Positions 7,725 to 17,253 of a stretch of 64,000 bases of DNA are shown here, in pieces. The stretch lies in NCBI RefSeq assembly GCF_041902385.1, contig NZ_CP169244.1, forward strand, positions 1,178,001-1,242,000. Reading direction: 5' to 3'. The DNA is from Arcticibacter sp041902385. Lineage in GTDB: Bacteria > Bacteroidota > Bacteroidia > Sphingobacteriales > Sphingobacteriaceae. The notes under the pieces were generated by a model. The model saw nothing but the letters and a program-made list of their open reading frames with translations, was not told the origin of the DNA and did not search any database. The position numbers and the translations under genes are program-made. Position 1 is the stretch's first letter. Each line of letters opens with the position of its first letter.

Positions 7725-8285
7725 ATGTTAAATGAAGAAATAAACCCATGGACCATTACCTCAGCGCAAGAGATCTACGATAATCCCTGGATCCAGGTCA
7801 CACAGTTCGGCGTCATTAATCCCTCAGGAGGCAGCGGAATCTATGGTAAGATTCACTTTAAGAACCGCGCGCTGGGAATACTTCCTTTAGATAAGGATTA
7901 CAATACCTGGCTGGTCGGACAGTACCGCTTTCCACTCAATCAGTATAGCTGGGAAATTCCCGAGGGAGGCGGCCCTTTAGGTACAGACCCTCTTGAATCT
8001 GCAAAGCGGGAGCTGATGGAAGAAACAGGACTGACTGCATCACAATGGACAGAAATTCAGCAAATTCACCTCTCAAATTCGGTAAGTGACGAGTTTGGCT
8101 ACATCTTTCTCGCTCAAGGACTGGAACAAGGGACATCCCAGCCCGAAGAAACGGAAGATTTACAGGTGAAGAAGCTCCCCTTTGAAGAAGCATACAAAAT
8201 GGTACTGGACGGAAAGATCACCGACTCGGTCAGCATTGCTGCAATTTTAAGAGTCAAGCTGATGCTCCTGGAAGGAAAAATCTAA
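7725..8285 (+). CDS. NUDIX hydrolase (ADP-ribose pyrophosphatase-like)
   Basis: A 186-residue NUDIX protein. The Nudix box runs over about residues 82-104: GGPLG, then ESAKRELMEETGL, with the REx2EE core that binds the metal. The upstream IPEGG motif and overall length resemble ADP-sugar pyrophosphatases, which clear ADP-ribose or nucleotide sugars. The exact substrate cannot be read. I chose ATG 7725 rather than the TTG at 7716 because the TTG is part of the -7 promoter element. It stands alone between a terminator and the promoter of the next gene. Confidence 0.88.
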   Translation: MLNEEINPWTITSAQEIYDNPWIQVTQFGVINPSGGSGIYGKIHFKNRALGILPLDKDYNTWLVGQYRFPLNQYSWEIPEGGGPLGTDPLESAKRELMEETGLTASQWTEIQQIHLSNSVSDEFGYIFLAQGLEQGTSQPEETEDLQVKKLPFEEAYKMVLDGKITDSVSIAAILRVKLMLLEGKI

Positions 8286-8291
8286 TTTTCG

Positions 8292-8299
8292 TAGTTTTG
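8292..8299 (+). promoter_or_regulatory. candidate promoter of the acyltransferase gene
   Basis: TAGTTTTG matches TAnnTTTG exactly, 39 nt before the acyltransferase ATG at 8338 and just after the NUDIX stop. No clear -33 element is seen. Confidence 0.45.
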
Positions 8300-8337
8300 C
8301 AGGGATCGCCCTACTAAGGCCGTATTTACTACAACAG

Positions 8338-9069
8338 ATGAACAAATTCTTAGGCTATATATTTTCTCCTATTCATTACCTGCTTTTTGGCCTACTCCTG
8401 GTTATTTTTCATCCCATTCAGTGGCTTAGCCTGAAGCTGGGGGGATACACCGCACACAAAAGATCAGTTGAAATCTTAAATTACCTGCTAGTCTGCACCT
8501 ACTACGTCATGGGCGGCCGTGTAAGGTACAACAATCAGTTTAAACTGCCCGAAGGCCGCTCTATCATATTTATTGCCAACCATCAGAGCTTGTACGACAT
8601 TCCTCCTATGATCTGGCACCTCCGCAAACACCATCCTAAGTTTATCTCCAAGATCGAGCTGACCAGAGGGATACCAAGCATTTCATTCAATCTAAAGCAT
8701 AGTGGCGCAGCCAACATTGACCGAAAAGATCCAAAGCAATCGATCTCTGAAATCCTGAAATTAGCACAAAGAATGCGTGAAAATAACTGGTCTGCAGTGA
8801 TCTTTCCGGAGGGTACCCGGTCAAGAAACGGAAAGATGAAGCCTTTTGCTGCAGGAGGTCTCAATACCCTTCTGAAAAAAGTCCCCGGCGCCCTTGTTGT
8901 GCCGGTTGCCATAAATGGGTCCTGGAAGCTGACCAGGTTCGGATCATTTCCACTCAGCTTTGGCGAAAAAATGAGCTGGACAGTATTAAAACCGATCGAA
9001 CCAGCAGGTCGCCCTGCAGACCAAGTCATCATTGAAGCAGAACAGTCCCTCCGCGCGGCAGTTCACTAA
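8338..9069 (+). CDS. plsC: 1-acyl-sn-glycerol-3-phosphate acyltransferase
   Basis: A 243-residue PlsC-family enzyme that adds the second acyl chain to lysophosphatidic acid in phospholipid synthesis. Two N-terminal hydrophobic segments (about 8-35) fit membrane attachment. The catalytic HX4D motif is at His82-Asp87 (NHQSLYD), and the substrate motif FPEGTRSR is at about 156-163. VPVAINGS near residue 190 is also typical. Its 3' end overlaps the end of the convergent regulator gene by 4 bp, with no visible terminator between them. Confidence 0.93.
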   Translation: MNKFLGYIFSPIHYLLFGLLLVIFHPIQWLSLKLGGYTAHKRSVEILNYLLVCTYYVMGGRVRYNNQFKLPEGRSIIFIANHQSLYDIPPMIWHLRKHHPKFISKIELTRGIPSISFNLKHSGAANIDRKDPKQSISEILKLAQRMRENNWSAVIFPEGTRSRNGKMKPFAAGGLNTLLKKVPGALVVPVAINGSWKLTRFGSFPLSFGEKMSWTVLKPIEPAGRPADQVIIEAEQSLRAAVH

Positions 9070-9794
9070 ATATTCCGGTCCTCGATCTTTTTGAAAAATT
9101 TGTCGCGGTAGGTATCCCCGATTGGAATGATTTTGTCACTGATCTGGATCCTTCCTCTTTCAATACTTTCTATCTTATCAATAGAAATTATGAACGACTT
9201 ATGAACCCTTGCAAAACGTTGAGAAGGCAGCACTTCTTCCAGCTTTTTCATATGCTGAAGCGTAATGATACGTTCCGCACGTGTAAAAATAGACACGTAA
9301 TCCTTTAGCCCTTCTATATATAAGATGTCGTTAATATAGATCTTCTGGATCCGATGCTCCGTCTTGACAAAAATGAAGTCAGGACCAGCCGACAGTTGAA
9401 CCCGCTCAGGAGGGACAGCGGGCGAAGCAGCCGGCACTGCTGAAGCCTGTACCTTCATAACGGCCTTATAAAACCGGTCAAAAGCGATGGGCTTCAACAG
9501 GTAGTCCGACACATCTAATTCATAACCGTCCAATGCATATTCGGAATAAGCGGTGGTCAGAATGACTGCACATCTTCCCTTTATAATCTTCAGAAACTGG
9601 ATGCCAGTCAGCTCAGGCATTTGAACATCCAGAAATACAAGGTCTGCACCATCATCCTGCACAAGGGCCAAAGCTTCAAAGGCGCTCGTTGTCGCCTTCA
9701 CCAACTCCAGAAAAGGAACTTTCGCAATATAGTCCGTCAGGATGTCCAGAGCGAGGGGCTCATCGTCTACAACAAGGCAACGTATCATATTCAT
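9066..9794 (-). CDS. LytTR-family response regulator
   Basis: A 242-residue protein with a receiver domain (residues 1-120; acidic pair Asp10/Asp11, phospho-acceptor Asp56 in LVFLDVQMPELTG) and a C-terminal LytTR DNA-binding domain (about 138-240, with YIEGLKDYVSIFT and RFARVHKSFIIS). LytTR regulators bind direct-repeat promoter sites. The ATG overlaps the stop of the upstream kinase gene in a TAATG, so the two are translationally coupled. The target genes cannot be read from the sequence. Confidence 0.93.
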   Translation of the reverse strand: MNMIRCLVVDDEPLALDILTDYIAKVPFLELVKATTSAFEALALVQDDGADLVFLDVQMPELTGIQFLKIIKGRCAVILTTAYSEYALDGYELDVSDYLLKPIAFDRFYKAVMKVQASAVPAASPAVPPERVQLSAGPDFIFVKTEHRIQKIYINDILYIEGLKDYVSIFTRAERIITLQHMKKLEEVLPSQRFARVHKSFIISIDKIESIERGRIQISDKIIPIGDTYRDKFFKKIEDRNI

Positions 9795-10807
9795 TATAAC
9801 TCCAGTACTAATTTACATTGATAACAATCTTTGCTATCGTTAATTTCAAGCGTGTACCTGTTATGATAAAGCAGCTCCAGGCGCCGCCTTACATTACTCA
9901 AGCCTATGCCGCTCGTCCTATCCTTATTCTGACCGCTTTTCTGATTAACAACTGAAAAAGCCAGCCTCCCCTTTTCAATCCGGATAGAGATTTCGATTGG
10001 GCAGCCACTATCAGTGACAAGTCCGTGCTTGAATGCATTTTCAACAAACGGGATAAGGATCAAAGGCACAATGGTCTGATCACGGTCGGTCCCCTCTATA
10101 GATATCCGCACAAAATCATCATTTCTAAACCTTAGTTTCTGGAGTTCAATATAATTCTCCAGATAGCGGATTTCTTTATTCAACTCCACCTGGCTTTCGT
10201 TACTTTCCTGAAGCATATACCTCATGATCTCCGAAAGCTTCAGAATGGCAGCCGGCGTTTTATCCGATCGCTGATAGGCCAGCGAATATATGTTATTAAG
10301 TGAATTGAATAGAAAATGAGGATTGATCTGCGACTTCAGGAAAGCCAGTTCCGCTGTGAGCTTCTCGTTCTCCAGATTTTTCCTGATCTTCTCATTGACG
10401 AACCAGTCTACAGAAAACTTAACAGCTGTACTGAGAAATACAAAGAACATTCCGGTCACCACTGTCCCTATATAGTACTCCCAGAACGGTATAATCTGGT
10501 TGTGCATGTGGCCCCTCACCAGAACAATATCAGCAAACAACCAGGCCAGGGAATACTTAACAATACCCGAAAAAAGGATCAAAAACAGAATGCTGAGGGC
10601 ACATCCGAGGTATCTCCTGCTGTTGAGGTACTTCGGAAGAATATACAGATAGTTGATGTAAAATATCGCAACATTGAGCAGCCCAAAATAGCCGAATATA
10701 ACGAGGGCATCCTCTATGCGTCCCCTCTGACTGCTAATCAGAACAAATAGTAATATAATGGCCAGCCACACCGCAAAATGCAACAAAGGCGTCCTGATCT
10801 TATTCAT
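9794..10807 (-). CDS. LytS-type sensor histidine kinase
   Basis: About 337 residues from the ATG at 10807 (MNKIRTPLLHFAVWLAI). Translation farther upstream has no family character. Four membrane helices span about residues 8-130. They are followed by a His_kinase domain (QINPHFLFNSLNNIYSL, with the phospho-acceptor His) and a HATPase domain (PFVENAFKHGL and GIGLSNVRRRL). It phosphorylates the LytTR regulator encoded immediately downstream. There is no extracytoplasmic sensor domain, so the signal is probably sensed within the membrane. The region upstream (10922-11080) carries a copy of the dispersed repeat described below. Confidence 0.92.
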   Translation of the reverse strand: MNKIRTPLLHFAVWLAIILLFVLISSQRGRIEDALVIFGYFGLLNVAIFYINYLYILPKYLNSRRYLGCALSILFLILFSGIVKYSLAWLFADIVLVRGHMHNQIIPFWEYYIGTVVTGMFFVFLSTAVKFSVDWFVNEKIRKNLENEKLTAELAFLKSQINPHFLFNSLNNIYSLAYQRSDKTPAAILKLSEIMRYMLQESNESQVELNKEIRYLENYIELQKLRFRNDDFVRISIEGTDRDQTIVPLILIPFVENAFKHGLVTDSGCPIEISIRIEKGRLAFSVVNQKSGQNKDRTSGIGLSNVRRRLELLYHNRYTLEINDSKDCYQCKLVLEL

Positions 10808-10938
10808 CGTTCTAAAATAAAAATAGGAAATCAATTTGCTACAATGATTAGACGAACCGACTCTGTTAATCTTCCAACCGCCCGAAAAGAGACGCACAGC
10901 TGCAGTCAAGCGCTGCTCCAACGGAGTATTCCCTAAAG

Positions 10939-11075
10939 AAAAACATTCATGAGCTGCGCTCTCAAACGGGAGATGAAAGGTGTTGAATGTTCTTTGTGTC
11001 CATAAAACTTAGCGAAGCGATCTCATCGAGGCCTTTAAAAAGCATTTAATTATCTCAATAAAACAAATAGACTTT
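10939..11075. repeat. dispersed intergenic repeat, copy 1
   Basis: This stretch matches 16983-17115 and 18420-18580 closely. Shared blocks are GAGCTGCG, TGAATGTTCTTTG, AAACTTAGCGAAGCGA, GAGGCCTTTAAAAAGC and ATCTCAATAAAACAAATA, in the same order and orientation. It has no reading frame and lies between the kinase start and the ackA terminator. Confidence 0.7.
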
Positions 11076-11080
11076 CAAGA

Positions 11081-11116
11081 AAAAAGCCGGCAAATTATAC
11101 TTTACCGGCTTTTCTG
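11081..11116 (-). terminator. ackA terminator
   Basis: On the minus strand AAAAGCCGG pairs with CCGGCTTTT (11105-11113 with 11082-11090) and ends in a T run. It lies 17 bp after the ackA stop. Confidence 0.75.
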
Positions 11117-11132
11117 AGTATTTCAACTATCT

Positions 11133-12338
11133 TTACTTTTGAGTCTCCATTAGCTCGAAGCACTCTTTTGCAATCTCAAGTTCTTCGTTAGTAGGCACCA
11201 CCAGCACCTTTACTTTTGAATCAGGAGTGTTAATCTCACGAATCACAGAAGCACGCACCTTATTCTTTTCTTCGTCCATCTTAATGCCCAGAAATTCCAT
11301 TTCCTGACATACCGTCTCCCGCACGTCTGCTGCATTCTCACCAACACCGGCAGTAAAGACAATCGCATCAAGACCGTTCAACGCAGCAGCATAAGCACCT
11401 ATATATTTCTTTATGCGATAGGCGTACATATCGTGTGCAAGGACAGCATTCTCCTCACCTCTCTTCACGGCATCCTCTACATCGCGCATATCACTGTTCC
11501 CGGTAAGGCCAAGCATTCCGCTGCGCTTGTTGAACAACGTATCCACCTGCTCGATATCGTATCCCAATTGCGAAACCAGGTAGAATACAACAGAAGCATC
11601 AATATTACCGCAGCGTGTACCCATAATAAGACCGTCGAGAGGTCCTAATCCCATACTTGTATCCACACATTTTCCGCCGTCCACGGCCGCCATACTACAT
11701 CCATTACCTAAATGGATAGTAATGATTTTCGCATCTGGTTTTTGGAGGTAAGCAATAGCCTGTTCGCTAACGTACTTGTGACTTGTACCATGGAAGCCGT
11801 ATACCCGGATTCCATGATCAGTATAAAACTTGCCAGGAATTGCGTAACGATATGCCTTAGCGGGCATCGTTTGATGGAACGCAGTATCAAATACCACGAT
11901 CTGAGTAGCTTTGCTGAAGATTTTTTGCGCTACTGTAATACCAACGTAGTGCGCCGGATTATGAAGAGGAGCTAACGCAGACAGCTTTTTGATCTCTTCT
12001 TTCACCTCGGGAGTAACAACAGTAGTAGTTGAGAAACTCTCACCGCCGTGAACAATCCTGTGTCCCACTGCTTCAATTTCCTCCGGATCCTGGATCACCC
12101 CTATCTCAGGAGCAGTTAACAGATGACCTACCTCCTGCATTCCAGCCTCGTGATCAGGCAGCTCAAGGGTCCTTTTGATCACCTTTTCTTCACCGTTAAG
12201 ATACACCTTGTGCGTAATGGCTGAAATATCAAGACCAATACGTTCTACCAGTCCTGTACAGATCGGAGATTCCGATGGCCACTTAAAAAACTGGTACTTA
12301 ATAGAACTGCTCCCGCAGTTAACAACAAAAATATTCAT
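11133..12338 (-). CDS. ackA: acetate kinase
   Basis: A 401-residue acetate kinase, converting acetyl phosphate and ADP to acetate and ATP. The start at 12338 gives MNIFVVNCGSSSIKYQFF, the conserved N-terminal phosphate loop. Other motifs are VGHRIVHGGE, FHGTSHKYVS and TIHLGNGCSMAAV, then MGTRCGNIDASV. The gene follows pta on the same strand (85 bp apart), the standard acetate fermentation/overflow pair. A hairpin lies between the two genes and a terminator follows ackA. Confidence 0.97.
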   Translation of the reverse strand: MNIFVVNCGSSSIKYQFFKWPSESPICTGLVERIGLDISAITHKVYLNGEEKVIKRTLELPDHEAGMQEVGHLLTAPEIGVIQDPEEIEAVGHRIVHGGESFSTTTVVTPEVKEEIKKLSALAPLHNPAHYVGITVAQKIFSKATQIVVFDTAFHQTMPAKAYRYAIPGKFYTDHGIRVYGFHGTSHKYVSEQAIAYLQKPDAKIITIHLGNGCSMAAVDGGKCVDTSMGLGPLDGLIMGTRCGNIDASVVFYLVSQLGYDIEQVDTLFNKRSGMLGLTGNSDMRDVEDAVKRGEENAVLAHDMYAYRIKKYIGAYAAALNGLDAIVFTAGVGENAADVRETVCQEMEFLGIKMDEEKNKVRASVIREINTPDSKVKVLVVPTNEELEIAKECFELMETQK

Positions 12339-12370
12339 GCAAATAATATTTCTAATACTACAAAAATAAG

Positions 12371-12411
12371 GAAACCGCCTGAGCAAGGATGGCCCTGTCA
12401 GGCGGTTTTCG
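12371..12411 (-). terminator. hairpin between pta and ackA
   Basis: AAACCGCCTGA (12372-12382) pairs with TCAGGCGGTTT (12398-12408). On the minus strand the stem is followed by only a few T, so it may be a weak terminator or an mRNA-stabilising hairpin between the two cistrons. Confidence 0.5.
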
Positions 12412-12422
12412 AAAAAACACTG

Positions 12423-14516
12423 TTAATTATTCTGACTCTGAATAGCTGTAATGATTACAGTATTAAAGATATCGTCTACAGTACAACCGCGACTTAAATC
12501 GTTGACCGGTTTATTCAGGCCCTGCAGCATCGGACCGATCGCCAGCGCGCCGGTTTCACGTTGTACAGCCTTATAGGTATTATTACCTGTGTTCAGGTCA
12601 GGGAAGATCAGGACGCTCGCCTGACCAGCGACTTCAGAATTAGGCATCTTCTGCTTTCCTACTACCGGATCTACGGCAGCGTCGTACTGGATCGGACCTT
12701 CAACCTTCAGATCAGGACGCTTTGTCTTCACAATCTCCGTAGCCTTACGTACCTTATCTACATCTGCTCCCTCACCTGAAGTTCCTGATGAGTAAGATAA
12801 CATCGCAATGCGAGGTTCTATACCAAAACGGATACTGCTTTCAGCTGACGAGATCGCGATCTCAGCAAGCTGCTCAGCTGTCGGATTTGGATTTACCGCA
12901 CAATCGCCAAACACAGATACACGATCAGGCAGGCACATAAAGAACACAGACGAAACCACTGAAATGCCAGGCTTTGTCTTCACAAACTGAAGTGCGGGAC
13001 GAATGGTATGCTGAGTAGTATGAACAGCTCCTGAAACCATGCCATCTGCATGTCCCTTATAAACCATCATCGTACCAAAGTAAGACACGTCGGTCATCAG
13101 GTCGCGAGCCATTTCAAGTGTCACGTTCTTTGTTTTTCTCAGCTCGTAAAGCGTCTCTACATAATCCTCGTAGTATTCAGATTCAGCAGGATTGATGATG
13201 GTAACCTTACTCAAGTCAAGATCGAGACCTAAACGCTTTACAGAAGCAGCAATAGCGGCTGGCTCACCCAGGATGGTCAACTTCACTATTTCCTGGCTGA
13301 TCAGACGAGCCGCAGCTTTTAACACACGGTCATCGTCGCCTTCAGGCAACACGATATTCTTGATCTCACGCTTAGCCCACTTACCAAGCTGGTACTGGAA
13401 CATATGAGGAGTGATCCCTTCTGACTCAAAACTTGCGATCTTCTGATCAAGCGCCGGAACATCAATGAACTTGTCAAAGGTGTCGATAGCAAGCTGGATC
13501 TTCTTTACATTATCAGTTGTGATCCTTGATTTAATAGAAGCAATCTGCGTGATGGTCTGGAACGTACCTGTTTCTACAGAAATGATCGGAACTACGGTCT
13601 GCGATCCTTCAATCAGGCGGTTGATCGGTTCTTCCGGAACAGAGCCAGCAGAGAGAACGATACCTGCTACCTTAGGATAGCTTGTAGAAATATTAGCCTG
13701 CAGTGATCCGATAATAATGTCGCCGCGGTCGCCGGGAGTTACAATCAAAACGTTCTCCTTAATATGGTTAAGGAAGTTAGGAAGGTTCATTGCACCGGTG
13801 ACAAAATTGTCGACCTGGTTAGACAGGAATTCCTCTCCGAACAAAAGCTTTCCGCCCAGATTTTCGTGAATCTCTTTCATCGTCGGGTTCAGAAGACCCT
13901 TATCTTCCGGAATAACAGCCAGAATCATGTCTTTCTGAAGCTGGGCGCTCAAAAGTTCCGTTACATCACCTGTTTGCTCCTGCTTCACTTTATTCACAAC
14001 AATAGCAAGCACCTGAACTTCCCGTGCTTCGAAGTTTCTCAGCATAGCCATCACCGAGTTCACTACCTGTGCAGTAGTTTTCTCCTCGGCCGACACAACT
14101 ATAATTGCAGGGGCACCTAAGTTCTTAGCAATTGATACGTTAGCATCGAATTCAAAGGCAGCACCCTCACCCAAAAAGTCACTTCCTTCCACAATGGTGA
14201 AGTCGTAATTTTCTTCAAGCCTTTTAAATTTAGTGATGATTGCTTCCATCATCTGCCCCTCGCTCTCGCTTTCGATCTGGCGCATTGCTTCCTGACGCGT
14301 CAGAGCGAATGTGTCTTCATAGTTAACCTGCAGACCAAAGTGCTCAATTATCGTTTGGATATGAACATCTTTCTTCTCTTTGGGATCATAATTCACTATA
14401 GGCTTAAAATAACCCACTTTCCGGGTTTTGCCCAAAAGCATATTTACAAGGCCCAGCGCTACAATAGACTTCCCACTGTACGGCTCTGCTGTTGCAATAA
14501 AAATATTTTTGGTCAT
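12423..14516 (-). CDS. pta: phosphate acetyltransferase, long form
   Basis: A 697-residue enzyme interconverting acetyl-CoA and acetyl phosphate. The N-terminal P-loop-like domain (ATAEPYSGKSIVALG, residues 9-23) is followed by a DRTGG domain (about 210-330) and the catalytic PTA_PTB domain (about 375-697, with VLPEGDDDRVLKAAA, HTTQHTIRPALQ, SYSSGTSGEG and KPVNDLSRGC). The length matches the long E. coli-type enzyme. Acetate kinase follows. The upstream region 14517-14885 is AT-rich; I see no gene in it. Confidence 0.97.
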   Translation of the reverse strand: MTKNIFIATAEPYSGKSIVALGLVNMLLGKTRKVGYFKPIVNYDPKEKKDVHIQTIIEHFGLQVNYEDTFALTRQEAMRQIESESEGQMMEAIITKFKRLEENYDFTIVEGSDFLGEGAAFEFDANVSIAKNLGAPAIIVVSAEEKTTAQVVNSVMAMLRNFEAREVQVLAIVVNKVKQEQTGDVTELLSAQLQKDMILAVIPEDKGLLNPTMKEIHENLGGKLLFGEEFLSNQVDNFVTGAMNLPNFLNHIKENVLIVTPGDRGDIIIGSLQANISTSYPKVAGIVLSAGSVPEEPINRLIEGSQTVVPIISVETGTFQTITQIASIKSRITTDNVKKIQLAIDTFDKFIDVPALDQKIASFESEGITPHMFQYQLGKWAKREIKNIVLPEGDDDRVLKAAARLISQEIVKLTILGEPAAIAASVKRLGLDLDLSKVTIINPAESEYYEDYVETLYELRKTKNVTLEMARDLMTDVSYFGTMMVYKGHADGMVSGAVHTTQHTIRPALQFVKTKPGISVVSSVFFMCLPDRVSVFGDCAVNPNPTAEQLAEIAISSAESSIRFGIEPRIAMLSYSSGTSGEGADVDKVRKATEIVKTKRPDLKVEGPIQYDAAVDPVVGKQKMPNSEVAGQASVLIFPDLNTGNNTYKAVQRETGALAIGPMLQGLNKPVNDLSRGCTVDDIFNTVIITAIQSQNN

Positions 14517-14837
14517 ACTTTCTTGTATTGAAATTCTGCACGAAGGTAGGGCTTACCCAAAAAAATATTATGATTCACATCATATTATGACGAATAAAAG
14601 TAAATTTTACCCTTATTCTACTTAAAAACTGATAAAAGCTCAACGATCGCCCCGTTTTACTATTAAACATTCGTTTATTGGATTGTTTTGCTATTCGCGC
14701 CTTCCCTGCCACATTTCCGTTACCTGATTTACATGTTTGTCATTTTGACGTCACAACATTTATTGTTTACATCAATTAAATGCTCAACATCATTATTAGA
14801 CATAAGGCTGATCATTCCCTGAGGATTTTGACTGAGC

Positions 14838-14845
14838 TACTTTTG
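14838..14845 (+). promoter_or_regulatory. candidate promoter of the YceI-porin pair
   Basis: TACTTTTG is an exact TAnnTTTG match, 41 nt before the YceI ATG at 14886. No convincing -33 element is visible. A TGATCATTCCC lies at 14809-14819, a half-site also present upstream of 18757. Confidence 0.4.
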
Positions 14846-14885
14846 TAGCAGTAAAAACACATTATCCACATTTAAAACAGGAAAA

Positions 14886-15476
14886 ATGAAAACAGTAAAG
14901 CAACTCTTCAATTTAAACAAACACTTGCGTGTGTTAACTACCGTTCTGTTTGTAGCCAGCCTGCTCACCTCAAGCGCTTTTGCTCAAACATATAAGACAG
15001 TTGGAGGCTCGTTAAAAGTTCTTGGCACCTCCAACCTCCACGATTGGGAAATGGTCGCACAGAATGTACCTGCGGAAGCTCAATTCACTTTAAAAGGCAC
15101 AGACGTTCAGGATGTATCGGCTTTCAGCATCACCCTGCCCGTTAAGAATCTAAAGGCGAAAGAAGACCTGATGAACAGCCGTGCCTACAAAGCCATGAAA
15201 GCCGACAAGTTCCCTACCATCAGCTTCAAGCTTACTACTGCTGAAGTAAGTCAATCTGTAGCCAAGGCAAATGGAGCCCTTACCATCGCCGGTGTTACCA
15301 AACCTGTAGCCCTTCAAGGCAAGATTACCGAGAACGGAGATGGCTCAGTAACAGTAGCAGGTTCCAGAAAGATCAAAATGAGCGAGTTTGGTATTACTCC
15401 TCCAACTTTTATGCTCGGCGCTCTTAAAGTAGGCGATGAGGTGACCATAGAATATGCTCTCAAACTAAAAAAATAA
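14886..15476 (+). CDS. YceI-family periplasmic protein
   Basis: A 196-residue protein with a long signal peptide (about residues 1-33, ending SSAFAQ) and a YceI lipocalin-like barrel: GSLKVLGTSNLHDWEM, LMNSRAYKAMKADKFPTISFK, then GALTIAGVTKPVALQG and EFGITPPTF. YceI proteins bind isoprenoid or other amphiphilic molecules in the periplasm. The ligand is unknown here. It is followed after 35 bp by a porin-like gene and a second YceI homologue lies at 17254, so this looks like a small envelope module. Confidence 0.9.
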   Translation: MKTVKQLFNLNKHLRVLTTVLFVASLLTSSAFAQTYKTVGGSLKVLGTSNLHDWEMVAQNVPAEAQFTLKGTDVQDVSAFSITLPVKNLKAKEDLMNSRAYKAMKADKFPTISFKLTTAEVSQSVAKANGALTIAGVTKPVALQGKITENGDGSVTVAGSRKIKMSEFGITPPTFMLGALKVGDEVTIEYALKLKK

Positions 15477-15511
15477 ACACATAAGGTTAAACGATTACTA
15501 AAAACTCTGAA

Positions 15512-16915
15512 ATGAAAACAACTCTAAAAACTAACCTGACAAAAGCAGCCGTCGCATTATTAATTGCCGGCACTCCTGCCCTGGTTAAAGCACAGCAGGT
15601 AACTGTGGGAGAAAGACTCCAGAACATGCGTGCATATGATAAAGGCGGACTTAACGTGTTCGAAGCTCCAAAAGAAGAGACTTCATTTGACGGCATGAAA
15701 TTCAATATCGGTGCCGGCTTTACTCAGGGTTATCAGTCGCTGAAGCACGAAACCGACAGAACTGGCACATACACTTATACTCCCGCCGGCGGAGTAGCAA
15801 GGCAGGAGCCTTACGCTCCTCTGTACCACATGAGCCCCGGATTCAATAACGCCAGCGCTAACCTGATGTTCGATGCACTGTTAGCAGACGGTATCCGCTT
15901 GAATCTGACTACATACCTCTCCTCCCGCCACCACAACGAAACCTGGGTAAAAGCAGGGTACATTCAGTTTGACAAGCTTCCATTCAAAGGCCAGCTGTGG
16001 GATGACCTGATGAAGTTCACAACGATCAAAGTAGGTCACATGGAGATCAACTATGGCGATGCACACTTCCGCAGAAGCGATGGCGGTCATACCAACTACA
16101 ACCCGTTCGCAGAAAACTACATTATGGATGCGTTCACCACTGAGATCGGTGCTGAGATCTACCTCCATGGCAAGAATGGCCTGTTCGGTATGGTGGGAGC
16201 AACAGGGGGTACCATCAGAGGTACTGTTGATAGCACAAACGCTCAAACATCACTTGCGCCGGCTGGAATCAGCAAGATGCCTTCACTCCTTGGAAAAGTC
16301 GGCATCGACAAACAGATCGATCAGGATCTCCGCCTGAGATTCGCTGCTTCAGTGTACCATAACAACGCAGTAGCAGCAGCGGGCAATACCTTGTATGGTG
16401 GCGACCGTACTGGCTCTAACTACTTTATGGTCATGGAAGCTGCATACACAGGTGTACAGCCTGCTCCAACTGCATCCACCTATGCAAACAATGCCTTCTC
16501 TGGCCGCTTTAACCCTGGGTTCAGCAGAAAAATCACTGCAGCTCAGTTCAACGCCTTTATTAAGTACACAGGCCTGGAAGTATTCGGAACATACGAAGTT
16601 GCAAAAGGCCGCTCACTCACAGAAACGAGCAAAAGAGATGCAAGCCAGTACGCAATTGATGCTGTCTACCGCTTCGGTAAAGACGAGAACCTTTTTGTTG
16701 GTGCACGATACAATGCTGTGAAATCAGAACTTGCAACTCAGACACCTGAAGTGAAGATCGACCGTACTGCATTCGCAGCAGGCTGGTTCATCACTAAGAA
16801 CATTCTATTAAAAGGTGAATACGTAACTCAGAAATACAAAGACTTTGCTCCAAACGACATTCGCTACGGTGGCAAATTCGACGGCTTTGTCATCCAGGCA
16901 GCCGTAGGATTCTAA
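15512..16915 (+). CDS. putative outer-membrane porin-like protein
   Basis: A 467-residue protein with a signal peptide (residues 1-27, cleaved near VKAQQ). The rest alternates short hydrophobic and polar strands with aromatic girdles, as in an outer-membrane beta-barrel, and ends in a strand closing with Phe (FVIQAAVGF), the usual barrel sorting signal. I do not recognise a specific family with certainty. It is 35 bp downstream of the YceI gene and followed by a terminator, so the two are likely one operon. Confidence 0.75.
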   Translation: MKTTLKTNLTKAAVALLIAGTPALVKAQQVTVGERLQNMRAYDKGGLNVFEAPKEETSFDGMKFNIGAGFTQGYQSLKHETDRTGTYTYTPAGGVARQEPYAPLYHMSPGFNNASANLMFDALLADGIRLNLTTYLSSRHHNETWVKAGYIQFDKLPFKGQLWDDLMKFTTIKVGHMEINYGDAHFRRSDGGHTNYNPFAENYIMDAFTTEIGAEIYLHGKNGLFGMVGATGGTIRGTVDSTNAQTSLAPAGISKMPSLLGKVGIDKQIDQDLRLRFAASVYHNNAVAAAGNTLYGGDRTGSNYFMVMEAAYTGVQPAPTASTYANNAFSGRFNPGFSRKITAAQFNAFIKYTGLEVFGTYEVAKGRSLTETSKRDASQYAIDAVYRFGKDENLFVGARYNAVKSELATQTPEVKIDRTAFAAGWFITKNILLKGEYVTQKYKDFAPNDIRYGGKFDGFVIQAAVGF

Positions 16916-16930
16916 CATACTGTTTTCATT

Positions 16931-16971
16931 AAAAAAGTCAGGATGGAATTAAATCCGCCTGGCTTTTTTTA
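16931..16971 (+). terminator. terminator of the YceI-porin operon
   Basis: AAAGTCAGG pairs with CCTGGCTTT (one G-T pair) and is followed by a run of seven T, 20 bp after the porin stop. Confidence 0.75.
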
Positions 16972-16982
16972 ATAAACACTAT

Positions 16983-17115
16983 TTAGGAAAACATTTACGA
17001 GCTGCGCACTCAAGCGGCGATGAATGCTCTTTGCGCCCGCTTAAACGTAGCGAAGCAGTCTCATTGGGGCCTTCAAAAAGCAATTAATCATCTCAATAAA
17101 ATAAATACACTCCCA
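16983..17115. repeat. dispersed intergenic repeat, copy 2
   Basis: Same block order as copy 1: ACATTTACGAGCTGCG, TGAATGCTCTTTG, GTAGCGAAGCAG, GGGGCCTTCAAAAAGC, then ATCTCAATAAAATAAATA. A weaker, partly diverged unit follows at 17155-17250 (AAACTTAGGGAAGTG and GATCTCAGTTCC). Together they fill the gap between the porin terminator and the second YceI gene. No reading frame. Confidence 0.7.
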
Positions 17116-17253
17116 CAAAAAAGACATCCACGAACAGACCTAAGAAATGGAAAGAATGTTGCTTGAACGTTCTCTTTGAACGTTTAAACTTAGGGAAGTG
17201 CCATCATAGAGATTTTAAGAAAAATTAACGATCTCAGTTCCACGAATAGACTA

